In this document: positions 7,161 through 16,440 of the stretch, in pieces
Layout of the letters: each line of letters starts with the position of its first letter
How positions within the stretch are numbered: the stretch's first letter is position 1
DNA from: an uncultured Lachnospiraceae bacterium
GTDB lineage: Bacteria; Bacillota; Clostridia; Lachnospirales; Lachnospiraceae
NCBI GenBank assembly: GCA_947577185.1
Contig: CANPUE010000021.1
Span: 1-39,412 of the forward strand
Reading direction: 5' to 3'
Length of the DNA: 39,412 nucleotides
Program-made: the position numbers and the translations under genes
The notes under the pieces: model-generated
What the model was told of the DNA's origin: nothing
Seen by the model: the letters and a program-made list of their open reading frames with translations, nothing else
The model's database searches: none

Positions 7161-7898
7161 TCAAAACGGGATGCCATGAAGACTCTCCATGTGCATCCTC
7201 AATTCGTCCCACCCGGCTACTGTGAGAATATTTTTATCCTCTGTACAGGGGAGATCAACCGCCCCTGTATACCATACCGGAAACATCCCCGCATTTTGGG
7301 CGCCTTTTATATCGCATTCGTAATGATCTCCAATATACCAGACCTGATCCGGCTGTAATCCGGCTTTTTCCAAAGCCAGTTCAAAGATTCTTTTATTCGG
7401 TTTGCGGAATATATAATTACTTGAAGTGATTACAAACTCAAACGTATTTTCCGGAAGCAGCCTGTGGATGCGTTCTGCAACTACGGACGGTGCAAAAGTA
7501 ATATTGCTGATTACGCCTGTGCGGATCTCTTTGTTTTTGAGAAAGTCCAAAAAATCTTCTATCCCCTCTGTGGGCGCTCCCGGAGCTGCGGCATCCCAGA
7601 ATACTGTATCTATCTCACAATTACTCAGTGCAATCTCTATCCCCTGCGATTCATAAAGATAAGGCGTAAACATTGTACTGGGTATCTCTATCTGGAATAA
7701 ATGCCTGTTCTTAGGATCAAATCTTCCGAACTCTCCATTGATTTCATCTGCTTTGGCCTGCACCTGCTCAGCCGTCAAATGATATTTATTTTTTACAGCA
7801 TATTGTAAAACAGCCTTTGTTCCTTTTATTCCATCAAATCTCTGTTCTGTAATAAGTGTCTGACCATAATCAAACATAATCATTTGGGGCAGTCTCAT
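7161..7898 (-). CDS. HAD-superfamily hydrolase
   Basis: The start at 7898 is chosen because GGAGG precedes MRLPQM by seven bases; an upstream ATG has no such site. The 245-aa protein shows motif I FDYGQTL with nucleophile Asp10, motif II GVISN, motif III RKPNKRIF (Lys) and motif IV YIGDHYECD with the acidic Mg ligands. Motif I has Gly12 where most HAD phosphatases have the second, acid-base Asp, so phosphatase turnover may be weak or the chemistry different. It lies 32 bases after the VOC gene stop, so the two are one operon. The substrate is unknown. Confidence 0.88.
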   Translation of the reverse strand: MRLPQMIMFDYGQTLITEQRFDGIKGTKAVLQYAVKNKYHLTAEQVQAKADEINGEFGRFDPKNRHLFQIEIPSTMFTPYLYESQGIEIALSNCEIDTVFWDAAAPGAPTEGIEDFLDFLKNKEIRTGVISNITFAPSVVAERIHRLLPENTFEFVITSSNYIFRKPNKRIFELALEKAGLQPDQVWYIGDHYECDIKGAQNAGMFPVWYTGAVDLPCTEDKNILTVAGWDELRMHMESLHGIPF

Positions 7899-7930
7899 AT
7901 CAATTTCCTCCAAAAAACGAAACGAGGCGA

Positions 7931-8323
7931 TCATTCATGCAATTCCAGCGGAAGACCGTCGGGGTCAAAGAAAAATGTCATTTTTTTATTTGTATATTCA
8001 TCAGTTCGGATTGGTTCACATGTAATACCACGTTTTTCTAATTCTGCGGCAGCCGTCTCAATATCTTCCACATGAAATGCCAGATGGCGCAGGCCGCAGG
8101 CCTCCGGCCGGTTGACACGTTTCGGCGGATCCGGTTCAGCAAAAATTTCCAGTTCGACCGCCTCTGTTCCTTCTCCGATTCTCAGATCCAGTTTCCAGTC
8201 CTTTCTCTGTTCCCGATAGTTTTCCCGGATCACCTCGAATCCAAGTTTATCAATATAGAAGTCTTTTGCGGCCTGAATGTCAGATACAATGATGGCAACA
8301 TGATGGATCGCGCGCAACTTCAT
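7931..8323 (-). CDS. VOC-family (glyoxalase-like) protein
   Basis: This 130-aa protein has the two beta-alpha-beta-beta-beta halves of the vicinal oxygen chelate fold. HHVAIIVSD (7-15) begins the first half, LEIFAEP carries a likely acidic ligand, LRHLAFHVED (about 78-87) begins the second and PLELHE ends it, giving His/Glu metal ligands in the usual places. It resembles small SMU1112c/YaeR-type dioxygenase or lyase relatives. AGGAAGAG precedes the ATG. It is the first gene of a pair with the HAD hydrolase. A role in detoxifying reactive carbonyls is possible, but the reaction is not determined. Confidence 0.88.
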   Translation of the reverse strand: MKLRAIHHVAIIVSDIQAAKDFYIDKLGFEVIRENYREQRKDWKLDLRIGEGTEAVELEIFAEPDPPKRVNRPEACGLRHLAFHVEDIETAAAELEKRGITCEPIRTDEYTNKKMTFFFDPDGLPLELHE

Positions 8324-8380
8324 TTTACTCTTCCTCCTCTTCTCTCAGGGAGCGCTGTGCACAATGGCATTTTGCTTCAG

Positions 8381-10126
8381 TCACTCCACATCATTTTCAG
8401 GCTGCAGTTTAAACTTTCCGACTTCCGATTCCAGCTGTCCGGCGATTTCTTCGTTATTTTCAGCTTCTGTGTTGATATTTTCCATGCTGTGTGTCATATC
8501 GGAAGACATTTCCGCGACGTTTACAACACCTTTGGCGCTCTCCTCCACTGCAATGCTGACCGCACTCATCGCTTCCTTGATGCTGTCGATCATTTCATTC
8601 AGACTCTTACTTTCCTCCGCAAAATCTTCCATCGTTTCGCTCAGATGTCCCACATCATTTTTGTAATTTCTGCTGTTGTCCAAGAGTCTTTCATAACCTG
8701 CCATAGCGGTTTCATCCATAAAGCGCAACATCCGTTCCGCCTCTTTGGCCAGTTCATTTACGGCATTGATCACTTCCTGGCTGACTTTCTGGATCTCCAC
8801 GGCCGCCCGTGCGGAATTGTCCGCCAGCGATCCGATTTCAGCGGCCACCACGGCGAATCCTTTTCCGGTCGCACCGGCCCTTGCGGCCTCGATGTTGGCA
8901 TTGAGCGCGAGCAGGCTTGTCTGATCCGTGATATTGATGATTTCCTGCGTCAGGGCGTCAATCTGTTCCACTGCCCTGGAACGTTTGATCCGTTCCTTCA
9001 CGTTTTCTGACATCTCCGCCGCCAGCTGTGCCGCTTCTGTCCTGTCCGCTTCAGCCGCCTCATAAATCCCCTGTACTTTTTCCATAATCTCTGAGGCCGA
9101 ATCCCGTTCCGAAGAAGCTTTCCCGGCAATGCCTTCGATACTCTGTGTGATATTAATCACAGAATCATTTACCTGACACAGGGAAGCGCTTGTTTCCTCC
9201 ATGGCCGCGCTCATCTGTTGCATTGTGGCGGATATATCCGATATGTTATCCCTTGCACTGACAAAGCTCTGGGCGATCGTTCCGGTAGATACGCCCAGTT
9301 TCGTCGAGCTGGATGAAATATTCAGCATGATCCCTCTGATATACTCCAGCAGAATATTGATATTTCCGGCGATATCCTCCAGTTCATCACCAGACGAAAT
9401 GTCCAGTTTCTGTGTCAGATCTCCTTCATTATGCACCAGATCAAAGATTTTATAGTCGACCGCTTTCAGGCTCCTCATCATGCGGCTCACAGTAACATTG
9501 AGTACCAGAAGCACCGCGGCAAGGCAGATGATCGCGATCCGTAATATGCTGTTGCGCGCCTCTTCTATCCTGTCTACGATATAAGACGCATCATAATCAC
9601 AGCCGAGCACGGCTGCAACCTTCCCCGAGCTGTCATAGATGGGCCGATACGCGGAGATCAGGCTCCCGTCCGATGTTTCGTCGATATAACTCTGCACATA
9701 CTCATGCCCGGCAAATACCTCGGCAAATTCAGCATACTTTCCTGTAAATACATCTCCGGGCTGCATCTGGGCTGTACTGTCATCTGTGTCAATCCCATAA
9801 TAAAGATGAACGTTATCATTTGTGTGCAGGGTATATAGAAAGGCGATCCCGCATATGTCCTGCACCTTCCTCAAACTGCTGAGCGCCTGCCTGTATTCAT
9901 CTGTATCCGCAAACCCCTCCCCGATATTAACCAGATCATCTCCGTTTATCTCAGATACTGCAATAGCCGCCGCCATCTGGGCTTCTTCCACGCCAAGCTG
10001 AACCATGCCGCCCTGAATGCGGAGATACGAGTTGACGCCCATGATCACACACATGGCAATAACCAGAATTGTTACCGGGGCCAATATCTTCCATCGGATG
10101 CTGAGTCTTCTTACTTTAGTCTTCAT
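8381..10126 (-). CDS. Methyl-accepting chemotaxis protein
   Basis: The start at 10126 ([13 protein letters not shown]) follows GGGGGAG. The 581-aa receptor has a first membrane segment at about 12-32, an extracellular sensor of about 160 residues with [20 protein letters not shown] (a Cache-type strand pair), a second membrane segment at about 195-215, a HAMP-like linker and a long coiled-coil signalling domain. The tip reads [19 protein letters not shown], then [20 protein letters not shown]. Receptors of this type feed CheA through CheW, but no che or flagellar gene is in the window. The ligand is unknown; Cache sensors often bind amino acids or carboxylates. A sigma-A-like promoter lies 75 bases upstream. 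Confidence 0.95.
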   Translation of the reverse strand: MKTKVRRLSIRWKILAPVTILVIAMCVIMGVNSYLRIQGGMVQLGVEEAQMAAAIAVSEINGDDLVNIGEGFADTDEYRQALSSLRKVQDICGIAFLYTLHTNDNVHLYYGIDTDDSTAQMQPGDVFTGKYAEFAEVFAGHEYVQSYIDETSDGSLISAYRPIYDSSGKVAAVLGCDYDASYIVDRIEEARNSILRIAIICLAAVLLVLNVTVSRMMRSLKAVDYKIFDLVHNEGDLTQKLDISSGDELEDIAGNINILLEYIRGIMLNISSSSTKLGVSTGTIAQSFVSARDNISDISATMQQMSAAMEETSASLCQVNDSVINITQSIEGIAGKASSERDSASEIMEKVQGIYEAAEADRTEAAQLAAEMSENVKERIKRSRAVEQIDALTQEIINITDQTSLLALNANIEAARAGATGKGFAVVAAEIGSLADNSARAAVEIQKVSQEVINAVNELAKEAERMLRFMDETAMAGYERLLDNSRNYKNDVGHLSETMEDFAEESKSLNEMIDSIKEAMSAVSIAVEESAKGVVNVAEMSSDMTHSMENINTEAENNEEIAGQLESEVGKFKLQPENDVE

Positions 10127-10200
10127 TGTATTCTCCCCCTGCCTCATAAGTATTTGTTTCTACCCTTACCTGTCCCTTACATATTAATTTCTTTTTGAAC

Positions 10201-10229
10201 AGTATACGACACTCAAAGCAAGAAATCAA
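10201..10229 (-). promoter_or_regulatory. Sigma-A-type promoter of the chemoreceptor gene
   Basis: On the minus strand TTGATT (10224-10229) and TATACT (10201-10206) are 17 bases apart, about 75 bases before the start of the chemoreceptor gene. It is not the sigma-28 type often used for chemotaxis genes. Confidence 0.55.
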
Positions 10230-10441
10230 TTCCCTACAGTTTCCATAATCTGATTTCCTGTAAATGATTTGGAAAATATTCACAACGAATAAAATCATTA
10301 CGTAAATTTTCTTTTTGCTATTTTTTATTGTTTAGAAGATAATAGACATAGAGATTACAGGTTGACTAAATTCTCCGATAAGCAGTTTCGTTCAACAGAC
10401 GGAACAGATTCAACGGAAAGCGCTTAGGAATGGAAGGAAAA

Positions 10442-10636
10442 ATGATCGATTACAGTCCCATGTGGGAATATATGGCCGCTCACAGCATCAGCCAGTATTA
10501 TCTGCTGAAACACGGAATAGACAATAAAACATTATACAATATAAAGAGAAATGAAAACATAACAGTTCTCACGCTTGAAAAACTATGTAAAGCACTTAAC
10601 TGCACGCCAAACGACATTATACGGTTCCGTGACTGA
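10442..10636 (+). CDS. Small Cro/CI-type helix-turn-helix protein
   Basis: This 64-aa protein is the HTH_26-like type: ISQYYLLKHGIDNKTLYNIK forms the helix-turn-helix and LTLEKLCKALNCTPNDI the typical fourth and fifth helices. The start at 10442 is preferred over the ATG at 10430 because GGAAGGA lies just before it. Such one-domain proteins act as DNA-binding regulators, often of the adjacent gene. It stands at the head of a + strand group and is 48 bases before the broken DUF3788 gene. Confidence 0.82.
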   Translation: MIDYSPMWEYMAAHSISQYYLLKHGIDNKTLYNIKRNENITVLTLEKLCKALNCTPNDIIRFRD

Positions 10637-10684
10637 ATCCTCTGTCTGCAGTCATTTCTGTAAAATAACCCATGGAGGTATCTC

Positions 10685-11140
10685 ATGTACGAGAGAATGC
10701 TTGATAAACAGACAACTCCCACAGTGGAGGAAATGACACAGTTGTGCGGAGAAAACGGAGAACGGTTTTCCGCCCTGAATGACTGGCTGGCATCCGCGCT
10801 GAATACGGAACAAAAGGTGGTTTTCCCATATGGTAACCGCTACGGCTGGGGCATTGCGCATAAAAGAAAAGGCAGACTGATCTGCAATGTTTTTGCGGAG
10901 AACAACGCTTTTACGGTCATGATGCGGTTATCTGATAAACAATTTCAGACAGTTTATGACCGACTCTTAAAAGAAACGCAGAACCAGATTGACAACCGAT
11001 ATCCCTGCGGAGACGGCTGATGGATCCACTACCGCGTTACGGGAAAAGAACAGCTTGACGATATCAAAACATTGCTATCGGTGAAGGGGAACCCTTCATC
11101 AGATAAAACAATTCACACGAAAGGAAGGAATACAACATGA
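10685..11140 (+). pseudogene. DUF3788 protein interrupted by an in-frame TGA
   Basis: The frame starts MYERMLDKQTTPTVEEMTQL behind GGAGG and matches the DUF3788 pattern (VVFPYGNRYGWGIAHK, ENNAFTVMMRL, IDNRYPCGDG). At 11018-11020 it meets TGA, but the same frame continues WIHYRVTGKEQLDDIKTLL, the conserved C-terminus of the family, to a second TGA at 11138. The family normally has Gly-Trp here, so a single GGA to TGA change explains the stop. The 111-aa product would lack the conserved last strand and helix. Readthrough, a sequencing error or true loss are all possible. DUF3788 has no known reaction. Confidence 0.8.
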
Positions 11141-11427
11141 TCAGACACGTATGTATGTTCACACTCAAAGACGAAAACAAAGAAAGCAGCATCGAAGAAT
11201 TTATGAAACGGGCGCAGAAACTAAAAGAACTGGAAACGATCAGACAGTTTAACGTTGTCAGAAATGCGAAAGACACACCTGCGTCCAACTATGACGTCGC
11301 TTTGATCTTTGATTTTGAAACGACAAAAGATCTGGATACCTATCAAAAGTGTCCGCAGCATCTGGAATTTGGAGATTTCGTCGCCTCCGTCAAAAAAGAA
11401 CGCGCCTGCATCGACTACGAAATCTGA
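11137..11427 (+). CDS. Dabb-domain (stress-responsive alpha-beta barrel) protein
   Basis: This 96-aa protein starts MIRHVCMFTLKD and has the Dabb signature of a short ferredoxin-like barrel: the first strand with His4, a helix with KRAQKLKELETI, a second strand pair DVALIFDFET, and YQKCPQHLEFGDFV, which matches the conserved Y-x-x-H-P region. GGAAGGA precedes the ATG. Members dimerise and include plant stress proteins and bacterial enzymes of unknown reaction. Its ATG overlaps the second stop of the DUF3788 frame. Confidence 0.85.
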   Translation: MIRHVCMFTLKDENKESSIEEFMKRAQKLKELETIRQFNVVRNAKDTPASNYDVALIFDFETTKDLDTYQKCPQHLEFGDFVASVKKERACIDYEI

Positions 11428-11507
11428 TTCCGAACTGCAAAGTATAACGGTTCACCGACAACGCTTTTGCATGCAGTCAAAAACAATCAGCTAAGGAGAT
11501 GGTTACT

Positions 11508-11921
11508 ATGTGGTTACTATTTGCACTCTTATCCGCGGTGTTCGCCGCGCTCACCTCAATCCTTGCCAAAGTCGGCATCGAGGGGGTAAACTCAAACCTC
11601 GCGACTGCGGTTCGGACAGTCGTCGTAGTCATTATGGCATGGGGCATGGTCTTTTTAACGCACACACAAAGCGGCCTGTCCGATATCAGCAAAAAAAGCT
11701 GGATCTTCCTGATCCTTTCCGGTCTTGCAACGGGCGCCTCATGGCTGTGCTACTATCGCGCCCTGCAGCTTGGCGATGCCTCTAAGGTGGTGCCCATCGA
11801 CAAATTAAGCGTCGTGATCACACTGGTTCTGGCATTCGTCTTTCTGCATGAGCAGTTTACGGCAAAATCTCTGATCGGCTGTATTCTGATCGGCGCAGGG
11901 ACGCTTGTCATGGTCCTGTAA
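11508..11921 (+). CDS. Single-domain EamA-family transporter
   Basis: The 137-aa product has four or five membrane segments and one EamA repeat (LLSAVFAALTSILAKVGIEG, LSGLATGASWLCYYRALQLG, VVPIDKLSVVITLVLAFVFL). Full EamA exporters carry two repeats, so this half-size form is expected to work as a dimer, like small multidrug or metabolite exporters. The ATG at 11508 is chosen because GGAG lies 10 bases before it; the ATG at 11499 touches the binding site. Tandem duplications of sequence (ggttactatgtggttactat) surround the start. The substrate is unknown. Confidence 0.88.
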   Translation: MWLLFALLSAVFAALTSILAKVGIEGVNSNLATAVRTVVVVIMAWGMVFLTHTQSGLSDISKKSWIFLILSGLATGASWLCYYRALQLGDASKVVPIDKLSVVITLVLAFVFLHEQFTAKSLIGCILIGAGTLVMVL

Positions 11922-12030
11922 CAGCATAGGAACAAATCTTTGGCCGAACTGCCCTGACAAATGTGTCCTGTGCGCACAATCTGTCGTCTGCGGAATAGAA
12001 TAAAACTATAATGTTCCCCGGAGGTTTCAC

Positions 12031-12684
12031 ATGTCTTCCCTGAATTCACCGGTTTCTATTGCGATTGCAGGCCGCACACCCGATACGGTAAACTATGAAA
12101 AGGCGCTGCAGCAGCTCGGCGCACAGACGCTCACCAGCCTCTCACCGGAAGAATGTGCCGCCTGTGACGGCCTGCTCCTTCCCGGCGGAGGAGATATCAC
12201 ACCCGCATTTTTTGGTAAGCAGAATCTCGGTTCCCGAAAGATCGATACGGAATTAGATATCATCCAGTTTCAGACGCTCGAGCGCTTTCTCAACGCAAAA
12301 AAGCCCATACTCGGGATCTGTAAAGGGCTTCAGCTCATTAATGTACATTTCGGCGGCACCATTTGCCAGCATCTTCCCAATGCTGCGAATCACCAGTGGG
12401 ATGGCAGAGACCAGACACACTATGTCTACCATACCGGATACAGCCGCACGGACTTTTTCTATCAGCTCTACGGGAACAGCGCCCTTGTCAATTCCGCGCA
12501 CCATCAGGGCATTGACCGGACAGGCGGCGGGCTTACCCCCATCTGTCAGGCATACGACGGTTTGACAGAAGCCGTCTCCCATTGCTCCCTGCCTGTCTTC
12601 GCAGTGCAGTGGCATCCCGAACGCATCATGGATAACGGCGGCAGGGAACTGCTCTCCTATTTTTTAAACATCTGTTCCAGATGA
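12031..12684 (+). CDS. Gamma-glutamyl-gamma-aminobutyrate hydrolase-type class I amidotransferase (Peptidase C26)
   Basis: This 217-aa protein has a class I glutamine amidotransferase core: LLLPGGGDITP (48-58), nucleophile elbow LGICKGLQ with Cys97, and QWHPE with His195 and Glu197 completing the triad. The family (PuuD-like) cleaves gamma-glutamyl amide bonds, for example in putrescine degradation or gamma-glutamyl peptide turnover. It is somewhat shorter than PuuD (about 250 aa), and no other puu gene is present, so the physiological substrate is open. GGAGG precedes the ATG. Its 3' end overlaps the convergent DUF2974 gene by 28 bases. Confidence 0.9.
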   Translation: MSSLNSPVSIAIAGRTPDTVNYEKALQQLGAQTLTSLSPEECAACDGLLLPGGGDITPAFFGKQNLGSRKIDTELDIIQFQTLERFLNAKKPILGICKGLQLINVHFGGTICQHLPNAANHQWDGRDQTHYVYHTGYSRTDFFYQLYGNSALVNSAHHQGIDRTGGGLTPICQAYDGLTEAVSHCSLPVFAVQWHPERIMDNGGRELLSYFLNICSR

Positions 12685-13820
12685 ACAATACCTTCATCTA
12701 TTTTAGACCTTCTGGTTTCCTTTTTGCTCTGCCGTTCCTCTTTCATATGCAGCGTCAGCATGTCAAAAAGCGCTTTCATAATATCATTCATCACTTTCAG
12801 CGCATCCGCATCGACATTTTTTACCGCCGCCATGATTCCCTGAATGCTCCGCTTCCAGTTGGCGGTAAATTCCATCAGGTCATCCGCCTCCGAAGCTTTC
12901 AGGACATCGTAAAGCGTATCTACAAAAATGTGCATCTCCTCCTGGTTGAGCGACAAAATCCAGTCGTTCAGGGCCGCATCCATAAACATGGATCCCGGAC
13001 GAACCTGCTTCACGACCCGAAATTCATCCTGATCTACCAGCCATGAAAAAGGGATATGCTGTGCAAGCCCGATACTTTTACTTTCCACGACGCGGTAACC
13101 GCCGTCTGAATAAAGAAGCATGCCGACAAGGGAGGAACGGGGAACCGTCCGTCTGATCCTGTCTCTGATCTTATCATAGCCGCCTCTCTGCCGCACTTCC
13201 GGGCGGAATCCCGGTCCGTCATGGTTAAAGATACATATGATCCGATCCTGTACCTCCGGCTCACAGTTCATCGCCGCATAGACTGCCAGATTTCCGCCTT
13301 TGGAATGTCCGCCGACATAAAAGGGCCTTGTCATCTTCGCCGCTGTCCTGTTGAGATATTCCACGCTCATAAGCTGCCCCGGCACCGGCTCGGAAAAGGC
13401 AAGATTCAGATCTTCTTTCCAGCCTACGATCGTCTCATCCGTACCGCGATAGGCGACGTAAAAAGATCCGTCCCCAAGCTGTATCGTGACCGCTGAAAAC
13501 TGTGTTTCCTGTTCCAGTTCGATATAGTTTACATAATTACTCAATTTCAGATCACCGAAACGCACGCTGTTTACCATTGCGAGAAACAGTTCCGTGTTCT
13601 TCTCCCGGTAGCGTTCGTCCGCATACAATCCGTCATATGCCTCATGCCGCAGCAAATACTGCATGTCTGCCGCATCCGCATTTTCCTCCATGCCCGGCAC
13701 CATACCGTCAAACTTCAGATACGAAAACTGGCTCAGGATCAGGCTGTCCACCTCTCCGATCGGCTTCTCCGCAAACGTATAGTCGCCATATTCTTTGATA
13801 TAATCAATCATTGTCCCCAT
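12657..13820 (-). CDS. DUF2974 (Mbeg1-like) alpha/beta hydrolase
   Basis: The protein of about 387 aa begins MIDYIKEYGDYTFAE, a start typical of DUF2974 proteins, and carries FYVAYRGTDETIVGWKEDLN followed by the lipase-like elbow VGGHSKGGNLAVYAA with its nucleophilic Ser. FNHDGPGF is another family mark. No signal peptide is seen, so it is expected to be cytoplasmic. Two nearby in-frame ATGs (13820 and 13811) could be the start; GAGGTG lies before the first. The C-terminus is Lys/Glu-rich and probably coiled. The substrate is unknown; a lipid or ester is likely. Confidence 0.87.
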   Translation of the reverse strand: MGTMIDYIKEYGDYTFAEKPIGEVDSLILSQFSYLKFDGMVPGMEENADAADMQYLLRHEAYDGLYADERYREKNTELFLAMVNSVRFGDLKLSNYVNYIELEQETQFSAVTIQLGDGSFYVAYRGTDETIVGWKEDLNLAFSEPVPGQLMSVEYLNRTAAKMTRPFYVGGHSKGGNLAVYAAMNCEPEVQDRIICIFNHDGPGFRPEVRQRGGYDKIRDRIRRTVPRSSLVGMLLYSDGGYRVVESKSIGLAQHIPFSWLVDQDEFRVVKQVRPGSMFMDAALNDWILSLNQEEMHIFVDTLYDVLKASEADDLMEFTANWKRSIQGIMAAVKNVDADALKVMNDIMKALFDMLTLHMKEERQSKKETRRSKIDEGIVHLEQMFKK

Positions 13821-13886
13821 ACCCGGCACCTCACACTATTATCCCCGTCTCTGACTCAAATTGCTTCTTCTTTTCTGTACGCCGTT

Positions 13887-14906
13887 TTATAATCTGGCCT
13901 CCAAATGCTCTATATTCTTGATCAGCACCGAAACCGTTCCATTCGGATTGGTAATAAATTCCACGCTCCCCGGATTTTTGTACTGCTCCATCGGGATCTT
14001 AATCTCAATTCCCGTATCAGTATAAAGGTGCTGACTCTGATACTTTCTCATCGTATTGTCGCTCTGCGGCTGAATTTCTTCCTTCACCATATCATACTTT
14101 TCCATTTTATCCTGAAAAGCAACTTTTAATTCCGGTTTATCTTCAAATATCTTATCCGCGATTTCTTCTACCGTAAAGCCGCCGTTCTCCGCGATCTCCT
14201 CCCGGATGATGCTTTTGGCCTCCATCTGCCTGGCGAAGCATTCCGATTCATCGTATCCTTCTTTCTGTACGCTCTCCACCGCCCTGCTCACAATGGACAG
14301 CTTTGATTTATGGGATAGATGGCTGCTGCACTTTAGAAACAAAAATGAAAAATAGTTGGTCTTCTCTCCGTTGACCTCATATTTTTTCTCAATGACCGAC
14401 ACCGACAGGTCATCAAGCCTGATGATGGCTGCCTCCGTAAGCCGCTGGCTCTCTGAGGGAAGAATCGACTTATGACGGATGATTTCATTGCTGTTCCCGG
14501 TTTCGACCGTCATAGTCCTGTGCGTGTACAGCGATCGGTAATTCATCTTTAAAAGCGCGAGGTATTCCTCACTGTCATACTGAAACCGCGCAATGATCAG
14601 ATCCGCCGGCGGAATATCAATATTGCTGTTCATGATCTCGTATAAAAGCACTGCGATGTCTTTGCTGATATCAATAAAAGAATCGTCCGCATACTGATCC
14701 AGAATATGATAAACTTCCGATTCTTCTTTATAAAAACGACATTCTTTCGTATCGTCCCCGGAACTGATCTTTGCAATATGCTCTTTGATAAAGTCTGCAA
14801 ATTCTGATCCGTATTCCAGCTCCGCGTCGGAGAGGACCGGCATTCCGATCGTAGAATCCATAATATGCACGATCACTTTTTTGATTCTGATATTTTCTTT
14901 TATCAT
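13887..14906 (-). CDS. Nucleoid-associated protein (NA37 family)
   Basis: This 339-aa protein fits the NA37/NdpA-like family in length and layout, starting IRIKKVIVHIMDSTIGMPVL (the family's opening strand and helix), with YFSFLFLKCSSHLSHKSKL in the centre and a C-terminal PNGTVSVLIKNIEHLEAR strand. The E. coli member YejK is nucleoid-associated, but in Gram-positives its role is less clear. It stands between TrkH and DUF2974 on the minus strand. A weak binding site (AGGGATACGGGG) precedes the ATG. Confidence 0.8.
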   Translation of the reverse strand: MIKENIRIKKVIVHIMDSTIGMPVLSDAELEYGSEFADFIKEHIAKISSGDDTKECRFYKEESEVYHILDQYADDSFIDISKDIAVLLYEIMNSNIDIPPADLIIARFQYDSEEYLALLKMNYRSLYTHRTMTVETGNSNEIIRHKSILPSESQRLTEAAIIRLDDLSVSVIEKKYEVNGEKTNYFSFLFLKCSSHLSHKSKLSIVSRAVESVQKEGYDESECFARQMEAKSIIREEIAENGGFTVEEIADKIFEDKPELKVAFQDKMEKYDMVKEEIQPQSDNTMRKYQSQHLYTDTGIEIKIPMEQYKNPGSVEFITNPNGTVSVLIKNIEHLEARL

Positions 14907-14986
14907 CTGTATGCCCCGTATCCCTTTCTGGTAAATCTGTTTCGCTGCTCTCTCTTTGCCGATCTACTTTCACCGAATCTCATCCT

Positions 14987-16429
14987 CTAATATCTTTTCC
15001 AGGTATTCGGCGCAAACAATACAAGCATCGGCAGCAGTTCCAGACGCCCGGTCAGCATGTCGAACATCAGAACAAATTTGGAGAGGACGGAATATCCGCC
15101 ATAATTACATGTGGGCCCCACCGCATGAAATCCCGGCCCCGTATTATTCAGGTTGGCAAAGACTGCCGAAAAGTTTGTCGTAAAATCATACTTGTCAACC
15201 GACAGCAGCAAAAAGGACACCAGCACGATCACGAGATAAATAATCAGGTATGAATGAATGGAACTTACCGTATCGTCATCCACTGCTCTTCCGTCCAGGT
15301 GCGGTCTTTTTACGATCTGCGGATGTATGACGCGCAGCAATTCTTTCTTCATGTCCTGTAACAAAATCATGACACGTGATACTTTAAATCCGCCGCCCGT
15401 ACTGCCTGCGCATGCACCGATCGGCATAACGATAAACAGAATCGCCTTGGAAAATTCCGGCCATTTGTCAAAATCCGTCGTAGAAAAGCCTGTCGTACTT
15501 CCGATCGACGCCACCTGAAAGATCGCATCCTTAAATGCCATGGCAAGACTGCCGTAGTCCCCCCTGATATTCCAGGTGATCAGAGCCGCCGCGCCAAACA
15601 GCATCAGAAGGTAGACTCTCGCCTCCTCATATTTGAATGCCTCCTTTGGTTTTCTGGCAACCACCAGCAGATAATAGACATTAAAGTTCATGCCGCCCAG
15701 GATCATAAATACTGTCAGGATATTCTGAACTGACACCGAATAACTTCCCGCACTGGTATTCAGAACCCCAAAACCGCCTGTTCCCATCGTGGAAAATGAC
15801 AGAACAACCGAATCATACAGACTCATGCCTGCAATTTTGAGCAGTACAATCTGCAGTAAAGTGATCGCGATATAAATACTATAAAGAATCTTGGCAGTCG
15901 TCTGTACCTTGGGCACCAGTTTGCCGACCGACGGACCGGGACTCTCGGCCCGCATCAGATGCATATGATAACCGCCTGACAAAGGCAGAACCGCCATGAT
16001 CAGCACAAGCACGCCCATACCGCCGATCCAGTGCGTAAACAGACGCCAAAACTGGATGCTCTTAGACAGGCATTCCACATCTGACAAAACGCTGGCTCCG
16101 GTCGTGGTCAGTCCGGAGATCGTCTCATAAAGCGCATCGACATAATTGGGGATCTCCCCGCTGAGATAAAAGGGAAGTGCCCCTACGACACTGAGCACCA
16201 CCCAGGCCAGAGACACCGTGACAAACCCCTCTCTCGCATAAAAAACATTGCTCTTTGGTTTCTTCTGCTTTCCGATCTCTCCAATGATAAAACAGCCGAT
16301 GATGACTGCCAGAAAAGCAAAGCCTGCCTTTTCCCGGTAAATCAGCGCGATCAGACAGGGCAGAAGCAGAAACAATGCGGCAAATTCCAGCACACGGCAC
16401 AAGATATACCTGATAATAGAATAATTCAT
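14987..16429 (-). CDS. trkH: TrkH-family potassium uptake channel subunit
   Basis: This 480-aa membrane protein has four M1-P-M2 repeats with selectivity-filter loops SGLTTTGAS (about 105-113), STMGTGGFG (213-221), GSTTGFS (310-316) and NNTGPGF (428-434), each with the filter Gly. It forms the dimeric K+ pore of Trk/Ktr systems. The trkA gene lies 11 bases upstream on the same strand, so pore and regulator are made together from one promoter. Length and ends are normal for the family. A partner called TrkG is not needed. Confidence 0.95.
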   Translation of the reverse strand: MNYSIIRYILCRVLEFAALFLLLPCLIALIYREKAGFAFLAVIIGCFIIGEIGKQKKPKSNVFYAREGFVTVSLAWVVLSVVGALPFYLSGEIPNYVDALYETISGLTTTGASVLSDVECLSKSIQFWRLFTHWIGGMGVLVLIMAVLPLSGGYHMHLMRAESPGPSVGKLVPKVQTTAKILYSIYIAITLLQIVLLKIAGMSLYDSVVLSFSTMGTGGFGVLNTSAGSYSVSVQNILTVFMILGGMNFNVYYLLVVARKPKEAFKYEEARVYLLMLFGAAALITWNIRGDYGSLAMAFKDAIFQVASIGSTTGFSTTDFDKWPEFSKAILFIVMPIGACAGSTGGGFKVSRVMILLQDMKKELLRVIHPQIVKRPHLDGRAVDDDTVSSIHSYLIIYLVIVLVSFLLLSVDKYDFTTNFSAVFANLNNTGPGFHAVGPTCNYGGYSVLSKFVLMFDMLTGRLELLPMLVLFAPNTWKRY

Positions 16430-16440
16430 GACGCACCCCT

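Noticed and set aside
8072..9010. A 312-aa frame on the + strand
   Set aside because: It is antisense to the VOC and chemoreceptor genes; its composition is typical of shadows and it lacks a start signal.
11018..11020. Selenocysteine at the DUF3788 UGA
   Set aside because: Homologues appear to have Gly here, not Cys, and I see no SECIS-like hairpin just after the codon; a plain nonsense change is simpler.
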